A stretch of 64,000 nucleotides of DNA from NCBI GenBank assembly GCA_964023205.1, contig OZ026835.1:10064414-10128413 (forward strand), in the 5' to 3' direction. The position numbers and the translations under genes were made by a program. Shown here in pieces: positions 1-13,011 of this stretch. A model generated the notes under the pieces. That model was not told where the DNA came from and ran no database searches. It was given only the letters and a program-made list of their open reading frames with translations. Origin of the DNA: Lutraria lutraria. Its lineage: Eukaryota > Mollusca > Bivalvia > Venerida > Mactridae. Position 1 is the first letter of the stretch. Every line of letters starts with the position of its first letter.

Positions 1-1032
1 CTAATGAATTGATTGATCTATACACTACGGAAGCATGTTATCGACATCAAATTACTGTATAACTCAGTATCCAAACTGTTGCTTTTACATGAATGTTCAT
101 GAGACTATTATTGGTATTCAAGACGATCGATGGCGGAAATAAGATTCCGAACATACATCACAAGATCCTCTAAATGTTTCTGTAAGATTTGTAGACACGG
201 TAATTGGAGTAAACAGTTACTTGATGAATGACTTGTAAACAGCTTCGGAGACCTAGATATACATGTACTCGTTTTTCTTAATTGTACTATATATGTCTAA
301 GATAGCATCAACATCATGAGGTCTCCTGGGGCATCGATTTAAATTCATTTCCAATTAAGTCGACGTCAGTCATATGAGGTCAATCTGATTCTCATTTCTC
401 CTTTCACTACGGTTCCTCTGTTCCATAATTTAATTTAAACACAGTTCTAACCCATATGAGGTAAAGAAATAAACTATAAAAATAAAGTTCTGTGTTCTAA
501 GTAACTTAATTCTAACTGCCATGATCATGATATTGATTCAGTGTACAGATATCTATGATGTATGGTTCAATTTATGGTTATATGATTATCACATACTTTC
601 GGACCGGACAATAATACCATATATTTCAACTTAGCTATAAAACCGTCTCATCATATTTTTCTTTACCTTTGGCCTTCATATCGACAGATTGCTTATCAGC
701 CAGATCATGAACATGTATTATAATTAGATACTACATTGATACGGTCAACGTTCAAGATGAACATGTATATTTGATTCTAAAGTGGTTTTCTATGATTTTA
801 CGTGAAACACCAATCAAATATCATCGATAATTAATCGTTCAAAGGTTAAAACTGTATGATCTTCGTATAGTTACATCGTATACATTTGTACATGTATTAT
901 TGTATAATTATACTGTAGTTAACCATGTAAATATGTCCCTATGATAGGTACATAACATTAACCATTTAATAACATTTCATTAAATATCCATTCATTTATT
1001 TATGTATTTATACTGACTCATTCATTTTAATA

Positions 1033-1110
1033 TGTATTAGTTAAATGTTATTTTGCTGCTTATTTTTGCATGTTTCCAGAAGGCCGCATTGAAAATAAGT
1101 CAACTGTTTT
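1033..1110. repeat. Dispersed repeat shared with 52387-52460
   Basis: Tgtattagttaaatgttatt and gtttccagaaggccgcattg, followed by aaaataagtcaa, occur at both places. The copy here has a short extra segment. The rest of 1-1475 shows no gene or repeat that I can support. Confidence 0.6.
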
Positions 1111-1542
1111 ATATCCATATTTCTATAAATAAATTAAGATATTATTATTATAATAAATGTATAATATATTATAATATGTACTTGTATAACAAATTGCCCC
1201 TTATGAAAAAAAAATACGGTTTACACAATTGTGCAAGCATAGTAATTTGTTATGAACTTAAGATTAATATATAAAGAAAAAAAATCCTTAAATTATAAAA
1301 AAATATATTAAGGTTGTTGGAGTTGTCACAAAGCCATATTTTGTGGTTACTATGACAATATCATAAATGTCTGTTTTAATTGCTATCGAATGTTTATCGA
1401 GTCAATCTATTACAGTTATTATACCAAGTAAACCTCTGGAGATAGTTCGTCCAACATCATTAACTTGAAGGCGTACTAAACTACGGAATACCGTTAGAGC
1501 CATCGCCTATGTGTGGGTTTGTCTGAAACGCGATATTCGACA

Positions 1543-1940
1543 GTACGATAATGAAAACACGAAATCACGACAGTACGATAACGATAACACGACAGTACGA
1601 TAACGATAACACGACAGTACGATAACGATAACACGACAGTACGATAACGATAATACGACAGTACGATAACACGCCAGTACGATAACGATAATACGACAGT
1701 ACGATAACGATAATACGACAGTACGATAACGATAACACGACAGTACGATAACGATAACACGACAGAACGACAGTACGATAACGACAATGCGATAGTACGA
1801 TAACGATAATACGACAGTACGATAACGATAATACGATATAGTATCGCGTTTTCACTGTCGTACTGTCGCATTATCGTTATCGTACTATTGCATTGTCGTA
1901 TTATCGTTATCGTACTGTCGTGTTGTCGCATTATCGCCTT
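1543..1940. repeat. 22-bp minisatellite array, left arm of the foldback element
   Basis: Copies of the CGACAGTACGATAACGATAA unit run in one direction to about 1850, then in the opposite direction to about 1940, so the arm itself can fold into a hairpin. Confidence 0.85.
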
Positions 1941-2554
1941 TCGGTACGCATGCTGAAGAACTTCATGTACATCATTTGTACATTGTTTGTATATATAGAA
2001 AACATTATACTAAACCGGGTGCTCCATCAACTGTATCAATGTAACAAGAATTTCCACAATATTATATAATCAATAATAATGTCCCATTTTTTATTCACAA
2101 TATTATATAAAAGTTATCATGGGCTACTCGTCACACTTGTATAGAGTGTACTTTTTGAATTCCTGCATTCAGCTTGCCGTACACCATTTTACCTGTCTAA
2201 GACACACACAAAACTTTAAGTATATAGTCGTTTCAATATTAGTAAGAGGGTCGTTCATAAAACTCCAGGACTTTGCGCTTCTCGTCTGTAATATGTTTAT
2301 GAAATTAATTATTTAAGTTCTATGATTTATTGTTATTGAACAATTTAATTGTGATAAGACGAATATTGTTTATTTCTACGAATAAATACAATTAAAATTA
2401 CAGTTCACAAAACGTCAGCATGATGTTATCTAACATTGCTGTGTATCAATAACCCTATTTTATACAAGACTTAAGTATTTCCTAAGTCAGCTTAAGACGA
2501 GGCGTGTGGGATGTTGAACAAGTTCAAAATGCTTTAGATTTTGGCTGTACCTTC

Positions 2555-2850
2555 AAAAGTACGATAACGCGATGATACGACAGCACGACAACGCGACAGT
2601 ACGATAACGATAATGCGACAGTACGATAACGATAATACGGCAATACGATTACGATAATACGACAACACGACAGTACGATAATACGACAGTACGATAACGA
2701 TAATGCGACAGTACGACAGTGAAAACGCGATACTATATTGTATTATCGTTATCGTACTATCGTATAAATGTTATCGTACTGTCGTGTTAGCGTTATCGTA
2801 CTGTCGTATTAATGTTATCGTACTGTCGTATTATGGTTATCGTACTGTCG
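2555..2850. repeat. 22-bp minisatellite array, right arm of the foldback element
   Basis: Same unit as the left arm: forward to about 2720, then inverted to 2850. Confidence 0.85.
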
Positions 2851-3412
2851 AGTATCGCGTTTCAGACAAACCCACACATATGCGATGACCCTAACGCTAT
2901 TCCGTACTAAACAGCAGTACCAGCGTATAATACACGTATATATCAAGTGCAGTGAAATTTAACCTGGGACAATTAATTTCCATTCGTTACATTTTATTAA
3001 CGATTATCCACAGGATTAATCGAATTTGTTTGTAACATCTGTAGAAAGCTGATTTCAATCACCCCGAGATTTCCATTATTGGAACATATTCTTATTACAT
3101 TCACCAACGATATTACAGCTAGAGATTGTTTCTCAATAGGATCCCATTTTAATTAAAACACAAGCGTTCATCTAAATTCTACATCAACTTGTTGCTGCCA
3201 ACTGCCAAGCACACTAGTTTTTTTTGTAACCGCACAGCTTCTGTAACACAAAATTCCCCAAACTCCTAGCACTGGTTACGTCACGCTTTGCTACTATACA
3301 TTTTAGTCTGGTTCCCGTCGTACTATAGTGAAGTGACAAGGGGCAGGTAATCCAGACTAATATAAGTTCCAATCGGAACTCCTCGGCGTTGTTACGATTG
3401 CTATAAGTTTAT

Positions 3413-3483
3413 TAAACTGGTTCCCGTTGACTTGTGTGTACAAAGCCTTTGGTGCACTACATCATGGAACGGGAACCAGTTTA
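3413..3483. repeat. Inverted repeat (16-bp perfect arms)
   Basis: taaactggttcccgtt at 3413-3428 and its complement at 3468-3483, loop about 39 bp. A related tctggttcccgt lies at about 3307, so this may be a decayed TIR element. Confidence 0.6.
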
Positions 3484-3868
3484 TAAGTACTGATCAAGGG
3501 AAATAACCGCTGCGGGGAGTTTGAAAATTCCTAGTTTTAATTAACAATTTGATTTGACGTCTCTGGAAGACGTCATAAATGAAACAAACAGTCTTGTGCT
3601 GTGATTGTGACTTTAAAGCAACAAAACGACTATTGTTCTTATCGGTTCGAATATCGATAAAGGGGTTTGTCACGTAATCCAGATATTTCTAATACAAAAC
3701 CCTTTCTTATCCGGATTTTTCACCTGGTCCAGAGTACCAGACTTCGTTATCAGTGGGACCGTACAATAGTGTTTGATGACCACTTCGATTCAGCTTTCAT
3801 CGGGTAATACAGAGAGTTGTTTCTCTTTCGTTGCATTTTGCAGTACTCAAATATGCACATCTGTTGTT

Positions 3869-3900
3869 ACCAAGGACTTATATGTATATAAGTCCTTGGT
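3869..3900. repeat. Perfect short hairpin
   Basis: Arms accaaggacttata (3869-3882) and its complement (3887-3900) around a 4-base loop. No coding context. The role is unknown. Confidence 0.7.
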
Positions 3901-4328
3901 TGTTACTATTAGTAAATTATCTCCCTTAGCAAAAAATGCTACTTAAACATAAGTATTCTTTACAGGCATATAATATTGCACATGTATATTCAAACACATA
4001 TCACGTCATTAATTTCAACATGGCCTTCAAACAACAAATGCAAAACTTAAACAAAACAGCAACATCATATAAGTTGTCACTATTAGTGAATTGCCCTCCT
4101 TAGCAATACATTGTAGTCACTATTAGTAAACTATATCCTTTGTGACTTGTTCACAGGTTTGAATTTACCTCGGGACTGGCTGGTGACGCATTATCACAAC
4201 CCTACTTACAATTCTTCAGGGGAGAGCACTTCTGCAAGGGATTCGCACTAAATGGAACCAAGTTCTAACTCGCAGCTTTAACAAATAAACTATAACTAAA
4301 GAACTGGTTTTGCTGTGGAATCATTAAT

Positions 4329-4388
4329 TTTCGTTGGGGATTTAATTTCGTGGGTCGGCTCATCCACGAAATCAAATCCCCACGATTT
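4329..4388. repeat. Imperfect hairpin, MITE-like
   Basis: Arms cgttggggatttaatttcgt and cgaaatcaaatccccacg flank a short loop. Further cgtgg/ccacg pieces follow to about 4500, probably from the same repeat. Confidence 0.55.
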
Positions 4389-4499
4389 TAAATGCAGACA
4401 TGAGACTTTTTGCAAAAATCAAAACACACGAATTTATGTCCCCACGAAATAGCCATTTTAGTAAAAACCACGAAAATTGAGCCGAACGAAAATAAATGA

Positions 4500-7400
4500 A
4501 AATACAGTATATAGATGATGTCGCATGCGTATTTCAAATCCACTGTCGTTAACATATTAAGCTTGAGTTGAATGATTCTGCTAAACAAAAGGAAACTACC
4601 CTCTTGGGTATTTAAGCAATGAATAATTTGTGGAAAAAATACCCGACCGAACTTTGGCATTCTTTGAAAATTGTTCTTTTACAACGGATGGTCGGCATGT
4701 ATTTCTGAATAATTCATATTTCCAATACGCGAAATAAAGGAGGAGTTGAAAATGAGGGCTTACCTTTCAGAATGCACCAAACACGTTTAGTAGAAAGGAA
4801 ACCCCTTTTATGTAACATTGTGGCACAAACGGTTGATTTCACGTCGTACTTTTATTTCTATGCTTTGTCATATTGATTTCCATTCAGAATGCGGTTAGGC
4901 GTAACAAATACTTGTTTCTGGTTAAATGCGCATAAAGAAAGGGGTAGGTAGGTTGGGCTTTATTTTGCTCTTGACGGCGTGTGGAAAGCTAAAAACGTGA
5001 GAAAGTCGGTGTTACTGTTCTTCGGAATCAAACCATACTTTCGAGGCACATTTTTTAAGACAAACGTCGAGGAATTCGATTGGTACATATTATGTTGTGG
5101 TTACCAATTTAACTTTACAGACCAAAAAATAAATACCCGGCTTACATCCCCCATAATAATGAGGTCTGTTGGTCGATATTTCAAAAAATATTAGGGAGTT
5201 TTGAGTTATCTTCCATATAAGACTAAATATTCCGACAAAGAAAAAATTCCCGAGACCAAAAAAAAACCGGGTCCTATAGAAAAATTAAGATCGGCCGGGT
5301 TACCAGAAATCGGGTGGATTTAAAAATATCTAATATATTCGGTAATTGTTCTATATTGGTTAGAGCGACTTTAATGTGAACGTCGTACAAAGGAGAAGGG
5401 TTAATTGCTGCTGAACTTTGTGATCAGCTCTTATTCCGGATAATAATATCGTTTTATCCGTTGATATCATGTACCGCAAAACTCTTCTAGAGATACATGC
5501 CATAATTTCCGAAACATTCCGAATGAAATCCCTAACGTCATTAACCAGTAGTAACATTCTTAGCAATCTTCAATATAGCACTTAAGGGACCCTCGATTTT
5601 CACAATCCGCTTTCTGATTATAAACCAATATAATAGCAAGGTGTCCGGTATTGTACGTGAGTAGCCTATATGAGATTTCAAAGGTTTAAACAGTGGGGAA
5701 ATCGATTATAATAATGGCTTGGATACAATTAATACTTTGATTACGTCTGGTTTTAAATGAGTAGTTAAACTTCATCTATAGAACACTTCAATAAAACGAT
5801 CCCCTCCTTTTAAAGAACGTATGGGACCGTTTTTTTTCGTGTTTGTTTTATATGTGTTTCTGTTTATCCTCTGTCTAGCGGCTCATTTGACAGCTATGGT
5901 CATTTTAGAGCCACCACGAGAGCGGGGAGATGAGATGTCGGAGAACCGGGTATTTATTTCCTTCTCTTTTCGCTCAGTTTTTCCTTGTTCTTTGTAGTGT
6001 CCGGGGTAAAGATGATACACGCTTCACTCGTTTCCAGCTTTGGAGAAAACACACAATTACAAAATGAAATTCAACGTTTTGAATATGTTTACTGTGCGGG
6101 ACAAAATTGTAAAATGGTACATTGTAATATGATGGTTGCGTGGAAAAAGATAAAACAAAAATCTATATTATGCAAACGATCTACGGATTCATAGATATCC
6201 TAGTTAACTTGATTTAGCCTTTCACGCTTGGATCAGTTAGATAACACTGGTCATAAACTTTGTAGCTGTCTGTCTGGTCTGTCATCATTAAATACAGAAC
6301 TATTTATAATGCTTAATTAGCAGAACCGGAAATTGCAAATGCGACGCTAAAACCCATTCGACACACCTCGATCACCTCCGTCTAGTTAGTTAGATAGATG
6401 TAGGGAGTAGGCCGTCGTCTGTCGATTGAAGGGTAATTAATACTGAGTCAACACATCCAGATATTACGGAAGACTTTTGGGATAGTATTTGTCACTATTT
6501 GTGACGGAATGACGAACAGTCGAGGCGGACAAGTCTTCGCGTATGTCAACCAGTCTATGACTATAGTACAACCTCTCCAGTGCAGCCCTCTCTTGAGCAA
6601 CAACCTCTCTTCAACAACAACATGAGTTTCCTACCGCACGATTTAACTAATATTTTGACCTATCTAGAACAACAACCTTTCCACAACAACATAGTTTTGC
6701 TACTCCTAAGTGGTGTTGCCTTTGAGGGGTTGCTGTAAACAAACAAATTTCTATAAAAAAAAGAAAATTCCTGCAATGAGAAGTATAGTTCAGTGCTTTG
6801 ACCGGCTCTGTTTTGTTGGGTGTTGGGCTATGTATCATATTACCGTATAAAGATCAATGAAAATTACTGTACATATACATGTGATCGGGTTTCCACCAAT
6901 GAGAAAGACTGTAAGTAAGCACATCGCTGCGTTTAAACCAATGGAAAGGATGGAAAATTAGCACGTGGCTACTACGTTTTGGTAAATTATCAGACATGTG
7001 CATTTTTGTAACATGGTGTTATAATTATTATCTATACCGAATAAATACTATAACTTGCATGAGTCGTAAAATAATGTTTTTATTTCCGGTTACATGCTTA
7101 TAAAAAAAGTAGGTTTTGTCTTTTCTTGGTTCTTGAAAGTGTGTGGAAAGGTATTAAAGCGAGGAATTGGATGTACCGTTGCTGGAGCCTAATGAAAAGT
7201 CTAGGGTCGCTGGGGAAACTAGGGACATCCGGACAACCGGAAACAAACACTCTACACGCATCATCATGTTTTGAATGAGAAATTAATTACATTAATGTAT
7301 TGACCAGCACACAATGATTAATATTCGATCATTTCCAAGACGTTTTACTGCAACACATCATTAAGATGAATGAATTGACAGGAAATAATCAATTTCGGAT

Positions 7401-8018
7401 GAATAAAGAAAATTGATACAGTGTTAATCAGCTTTGTACAACAATTTATGAGTTTCACGGCAAAATATTGACTATAAAGTCATTTTAAAATTCATTAAGA
7501 GTCCAGAATTATCTTATTTATCACTTTAATTAAATAACTAATTTAATTTATAATTAATAAACCAACGTGAGTGCAGGTTATAACTCTGTGGTGTTGATAA
7601 AGGTTAAATATTGTATTTCTGTTGTATTTGTGGATCTTACAGTTTCCGACAAATGAAAGATGTCGTGAAGTTAGTTGTCAGTGTGCGTAATCTAAGGTAG
7701 AACGTACCATTTTACCATAACTCTTTTTTCAATCCAGCATTTAAAAGGATATAGACCCAATATTTTTAAGTTTATATTACTGCTGACTTATCTAAGATAT
7801 ATCTGTGCAATTGGCTCCGTGGGTATAGTTCCATTAATTTGGTGTCCGACGTGGAATTTGATTATGTCAACCATTACAATAAAGCATTTATATAATCGTC
7901 CAATCGAGTGAGGCCTGAGGGGACCCCTCATACGTCATAACGTATTGTTAATCGATTGTCAAGTTAAAATATTTATATTAATTGATAGGAAGGAAATAAA
8001 AACAACCAATATATTACT
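4500..8018. other. No gene seen
   Basis: Only short, composition-driven ORFs. There are small dispersed pieces (for example gtgtggaaag at about 4979 and 7140, and a 'ccgggttacc' repeat fragment near 5290 that also resembles 48590-48620). Nothing here is supportable as coding or RNA. Confidence 0.5.
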
Positions 8019-8026
8019 ATGTATAT

Positions 8027-8184
8027 CAGAGACACTTGTTTAGAAAAAATTACCCCACCCACCACGTTCGCTCTTATGACTATCAATACATATAAATACT
8101 AGAACTGGTTATTTATATAATATATTGATAGTCGTAAGAGCGAACGTGGTGGGTGGGGTAATTTTTTCTAAACAAGTGTCTGTG
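8027..8184. mobile_element. 158-bp hAT-type MITE
   Basis: Almost a complete inverted repeat: about 65-bp arms starting CAGAGACACTTGTTTAG on the left, with the matching complement ending at 8184, and a short AT-rich loop near 8100. The flanks carry a perfect 8-bp duplication atgtatat (8019-8026, 8185-8192). CA...TG ends and an 8-bp TSD fit the hAT superfamily. It is non-coding and non-autonomous. The near-identity of the arms suggests recent activity. Confidence 0.85.
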
Positions 8185-8963
8185 ATGTATATAGTCATCA
8201 AGCTTCATTCTGTAATGGTTTGTAATAGAAATACAATGGTATACAATCTAACAGTCTGTAGGCTATACAAATTATCAAATATTTTAACAATGTAGCCGAG
8301 CAATAGCTAGTTTGCCAAAATAAAGTTAATAATTTATAATGAATGATCATCTAACGCAAACGTCTGTAAATATAAAAAATCTAACAAATAAAGCAAAACC
8401 ACATTTAGCGACCTGTATAATATTATGGCTATCACACGTTTCACTTTTCTTCACTTTATTAATGAAGTCACCTCATTATCAACACTGTTTTGTGGCCGTA
8501 TTGTCGAGTAAGTTCTATAGATAAAAAAATAAATACTGTAATGTATATTAGTATATTCAAACATGTTTGTTCTTCTTGCTAAATAAATATGTTTAAATTA
8601 AAACTTGTTAACTCATGGTTGTCTTTTATAATGTATTGATCAGACAACAAACAATGAGCTCATGTCAATTCCTTTCTATCGTGAAGGTTTGTTAATTAAT
8701 ATATTTATCAACAAGTTTTAAATGTCTGCAACTTAAATAGTTTACTTTACTAAACAAAAGACCGTAGATTCAATTCTCAGCTTCACTTTTCGAATTTTTA
8801 CAAGAACGATTTTTCAGTATACCGAGACAAGTGCTATGTCTAGAAAAGCACAGTGATAAATTAATAAAATGTGTGTATTGGTGCTTTACATCGGACGCGA
8901 TAAAGAACCAGGAACAATTATTCGAAAAGAGTATGGATATAAATGCCCGGTTCTCTTGTATCT

Positions 8964-9005
8964 CATATACCCCCCTCTCTCCCCCTCTCTCTCTCTCTCT
9001 CTCTC
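8964..9005. repeat. (CT)n microsatellite
   Basis: Pyrimidine tract of C-runs and CT repeats. It explains the overlapping low-complexity ORFs on both strands. Confidence 0.9.
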
Positions 9006-9189
9006 ACTGGAATTTTGTCCAACAATTACGGTTAAGTTTGAGACCTTCTTACTGGGGACACAGTAAAGCACTTGATAATCAGAAGAGAATATATTGTTTT
9101 TTTTATCTTCAAGTTCAAATAGTGTGACTCTCTCCATTGAAAACTTCTAAAAATAAGCAACATAGGCTGAAAGAGAGAAAACATAGCGC

Positions 9190-9310
9190 GACATTATGGG
9201 GACTTCTGTCCAACAAGGCTAAAGGAGAGAATGCGTTTCTCAGTTTTCAAGAAATTTTGTGAGGACATTTTGCAAAAGAGAAAGAAAAAAATGTGGGGAC
9301 TTCGATCTTC
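9190..9310 (+). repeat. Diverged single unit of the ~133-bp satellite
   Basis: Contains ggggacttctgtccaacaag and ttttgcaaaagagaaagaaa, as in the arrays from 10.4 kb, but with many changes. Confidence 0.65.
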
Positions 9311-9974
9311 AAAGCCTCTTAATGTCAAGCTCCAATTTTTAGTGGAGTTGTGAACTTGTATTAGAGTCTAATTAAAGTTTTAACACCACGTAAGTGTTAG
9401 TATCAGATAGCATGCAACAGTATACCCAAACCCCAAAACAAATATATGTACAGATACATCTGGATGTTTAAACTATTGAATTTAAATGCATAAAATACAC
9501 TTTTAAATAAAAGGTATTACTGCACCAGCATTGAGACTTATACCACGACGCCATAGAAATATAAGGTCGTAAGTAAAAAGATGGTACAGTTCATGTACAA
9601 CTCACGGGGTTAGTGTGACTGTCATATTTACTACATTATCAATGCATTAATCCAGTCGGACGGCGCCATCACATCATTACTTCTAGTGAACCGTTCAATT
9701 GTTGCTAGGACCGAGCAGCTCTCCATCTGCGAATGACCACTCTCAAAACACTAGTAATTATGAGTGATGCAATCAACAGGAAGATTAGCAATACTGTATA
9801 AACACATTGCAGCAAAATTAGCCAGTACAACTATCCGAGTATAGCACAATTTTGGCGGGACCAAGACCTTTAGCAAAAGGAGCATCTACGTTGTTATGAC
9901 CTTCGACAGTAATGATATTTCACTGTGAAAAAACGTTTTTATGCTGTTGTATCATCAATGATTTTGACTTTCTA

Positions 9975-10440
9975 GACGAATTTTAGTCATAGGTGTGAGC
10001 TTATTCTGGTTGTTTGCGGATATATAGTAAAGCGTCTATTACTAGTTTGGGTAATCCTGTCCACTTGATAGGCTAATGGTGATGTCTATTATTTTGATTG
10101 GTCAGTCATTGGACTGGCTATTCGTCGCGTGACTGTCATGTTTGATCGAATGTGTTCGTCTGTATTTTTACTTTTTTTGTTAATGGTAAGTAAGTCATGT
10201 AGGCATTGCTCTGTGATGTTGGCATAGACAAGTTGTTGTGGCATTATATCGGAAATGCTATATGAAGTAAATTCATTGTGGTTGTATCATAGCGGATTAT
10301 GGTGAATTTGGTAGTATTTAGGAATGTAAACATAAATGTATTCAGTTGTCAAATACTAGTGCTTGCCATTATATGTATTTATAACTTGTCAATATGTTAT
10401 AATCTCCATAATAGAAGATTATATATTTATAGTCTCATTT
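9975..10440 (-). repeat. Spacer block B, inverted copy
   Basis: The reverse complement matches the 10975-11465 spacer in order: tttctagacgaatt, the ttgattgg/gctaatggtgatg block, gtaagtaa.tcatg, aggcattgc, acaagttgttgtg, attgtggttgtat, atggtgaatt and gtcaaatact. It is more diverged than the two direct copies. Confidence 0.7.
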
Positions 10441-10449
10441 TAAAAGCCA

Positions 10450-10968
10450 ACAGTCTGATATTGTGGGGACTTCTGTCCAACAACGCTGGAGGAGAGAGAG
10501 AGTGTGCATCTCAGTTTACAGAATGTTTTGTGGGGACATTTAGCAAAAGAGAAAGAAAAACTTCTGGGGACTATACAGAAGCCAAGAGTTTGACATTGTG
10601 GGAACTTCTGTCCAACAACACTGGAGGAGAGAGAGTGTGCATCTCAATTAACAGAATATTTTGTGGGGACATTTAGCAAAAGAGAAAGAAAAACTTCTGG
10701 GGACTATATAGAAGCCAACAGTTTAACATTGTGGGGACTCCTGTCCAACAACGCTGGAGGAGAGAGAGTGTGCATCTCAGTTTACAGAATATTTTGTGGG
10801 GACATTTAGCAAAAGAGAAAGAAAAACTTCTGGGGACTATATAGAAGCCAAGAGTCTAACATTGTGGGGACTCCTGTCCAACAACGCTGGAGGAGAGAGA
10901 GAGTGCATCTCAATTAACAGAATATTTTGTGGGGACATTTAGCAAAAGAGAAAGAACAACTAGAACAC
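10450..10968 (+). repeat. ~133-bp satellite array, block A (4 units)
   Basis: Units start near 10463, 10598, 10728 and 10861 with gtggggacttctgtccaaca (or close variants), then ggaggagagagagtg, a cag..tttacagaat step, and gtggggacatttagcaaaag. Period 130-135 bp. The 125-aa ORF over it is a repeat artefact. Confidence 0.88.
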
Positions 10969-10974
10969 AAAGGT

Positions 10975-11465
10975 TATAGGTAGACGAATTACAAGAAGCA
11001 TATTGGTTTATGCTTTTTGTATGGTATGAAGATGTTTTTTTTTCATAAAGAATATTGACTGTATATTTTATTCAATCCTCCATTATGACGAGTATATATA
11101 TATGATAAGAGTAATACACATTATAATGACAATCATGAGTATTTGACAAATGAATAAATCCATATTTATAGTTCACAAGCACATGGTAATTAAAATCATA
11201 CCCTACATCAATCAAATAGAATTAACCCCAACTGTTAACGAATTCACCATAAATCTGAGCACTATCCTACAACCACATTGAACTTCAAATAGCCACACAA
11301 CAACTTATCTAGGCAATGCCTTCATGATTTACTTACCTGTCAACTATTAATAGATTCAGTCATCACCATTAGCCAATCAAATGACCAGTATTAGCCAAAC
11401 CACTATATACTCGCAAACAGCAATAATAAACTTATACTCATGAGTATAATTCGTCTAGAAAACTT
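10975..11465 (+). repeat. Spacer block B, direct copy 1
   Basis: Starts ataggtagacgaattacaag and ends taattcgtctagaaaact. About 95% like 11679-12180 by eye. Confidence 0.78.
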
Positions 11466-11678
11466 GTGGGCCAACAGTTTGACATTGTGGGGACTTCTGT
11501 CCAACAACGCTGGAGGAGAGAGAGTGTGTATCTCAATTGACAGAATATTTTATGGGGACATTTAGCAAAAGAGAAAGAAAAACTTGTGTGGACTATACAG
11601 AACCCAACAGTCAAACATTGTGGGGACTTCTGTCCAACAACGCTGGAGGAGAGTGTGCATCTCAGTTTACAGAAGTAT
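11466..11678 (+). repeat. ~133-bp satellite, block A' (about 1.6 units)
   Basis: Same unit as 10450-10968. It joins spacer B on both sides, so A+B form a higher-order repeat of about 700 bp. Confidence 0.8.
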
Positions 11679-12180
11679 AGGTAGACGAATTACAAGAAGG
11701 ATATTGGCTCATGTTTTTTTGTATGAAGTTGCTTTTGTGATAAAGGATACTGACTGTATATTTTTTATTCAATCCTCCATTATGAAGATTATAACATATA
11801 TATGATATGAGTAATACACACAATGACAATCATGAGTATTTGACAGATGAATAAATTCATATATAGAGTTCACAAGCATATGGTAATATCATACCCTACA
11901 TCAATCAAACACAAGTAGAATCAACCCTAAATGTTAACGAATTCACCATAAATCTGAGCACTATCATACAACCACATTGAACTTCAAATAGCCACACAAC
12001 AACTTATCTAGGCAATACCTTCATGATTTACTTACCTGTCAACTATTAATACATTCAGTCATCACCATTAGCCCATCAAATGATCAGGATTGACCATTCC
12101 AAAAATGGACACTATTCTATATACTCACAAACAGCTATAATAAACTAATACTCACAAGTATAATTCGTCTAGAAAACTTC
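11679..12180 (+). repeat. Spacer block B, direct copy 2
   Basis: Collinear with 10975-11465, with short indels. Confidence 0.78.
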
Positions 12181-12605
12181 TGGGGACTATATAGAAGCCA
12201 ACAGTCTAACAGTGTGGGGACTTCTGTCCAACAACGCTGGAGGAGAGAGTGTGTATCTCAGTTTACAGAATATTTTGTGGGGACATTTAGCAAAAGAGAA
12301 AGAAAAACTTCTGGGGACTATATAGAAGCCATTGTGGGGACTTCTGTCCAACAACGCTGGAGGAGAGAGATTGTGTATCTCAGTTTACAGAATATTTTGT
12401 GGGGACATTTAGCAAAAGAGAAAGAAAAACTTCTGGGGACTATATAGAAGCCATTGTGGGGACTTCTGTCCAACAACGCTGGAGGAGAGAGATTGTGTAT
12501 CTCAATTGACAGAATATTTTGTGGGGACATTTAGCAAAAGAGAAAGAAAAACTTGTGGGTCTATATAGAAGCCATTGTGGGGACTTCTGTCCAACAACAT
12601 TGGAG
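12181..12605 (+). repeat. ~133-bp satellite, block A'' (about 3.3 units)
   Basis: Units begin near 12215, 12336, 12454 and 12576. The period is shorter (118-122 bp) because the cacag/tctaac joint is deleted. Confidence 0.85.
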
Positions 12606-13011
12606 CAGAGAAAATGCTAGAGTGATGAATTTCAAAATTTTTACATGTGATGTGAGTGATGATAAGAAACACAATATTGGTTTGAAGTAAATCCCTCCAT
12701 AAATAAAGAATAGTAAAACTATTTTACTGCACAAAATATTTAACCAAGTCAGGACGTGGACGCCAGGATGGTTAGGATAGCTCTCCATTATCCATATACT
12801 CCAACTATAGTCGAACTAAAATATCCATACTGGTATGAACTTGATAACAAGAAACACAATCGAATTTATATATATTGTATTTATGCAAATATTTGCAATG
12901 TCGACTCAGACATCAACTTCAGTAAATAAAGAAATCATACAAATCACAACTACAAAAGAACAACATACTTAATGCGAATTTCTCTAGTTAACAAAATTGT
13001 TTAAAAATAAA

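Larger units (their letters stand above)
1482..2906. mobile_element. Foldback element with palindromic minisatellite ends
   Basis: The ends are inverted copies: the left begins TACGGAATACCGTTAGAGCC and the right reads the same with a few changes on the minus strand, continuing inward for about 75 bp. The flanks show a 6-bp direct repeat ctaaac (1476-1481 and 2907-2912), a plausible target-site duplication. Inside each end is a ~22-bp tandem array (core CGACAGTACGATAACGATAA) that flips orientation partway. The centre (about 1945-2555) is unique with no convincing ORF, so it is non-autonomous. ORFs over the arrays are artefacts of the repeat. Confidence 0.8.

Noticed and set aside
1494..1931. 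145- and 96-aa minus-strand ORFs rich in LSYCR/RYRT
   Set aside because: Pure translation of the 22-bp minisatellite. No codon or family evidence.
8831..9137. Overlapping ORFs on both strands with SLSLSL or ERERERE
   Set aside because: Explained by the CT microsatellite.
10299..12530. ORFs over the 133-bp satellite (for example SNNAGGERECASQ...)
   Set aside because: Repeat-driven, in several frames and both strands, with no start or splice context.
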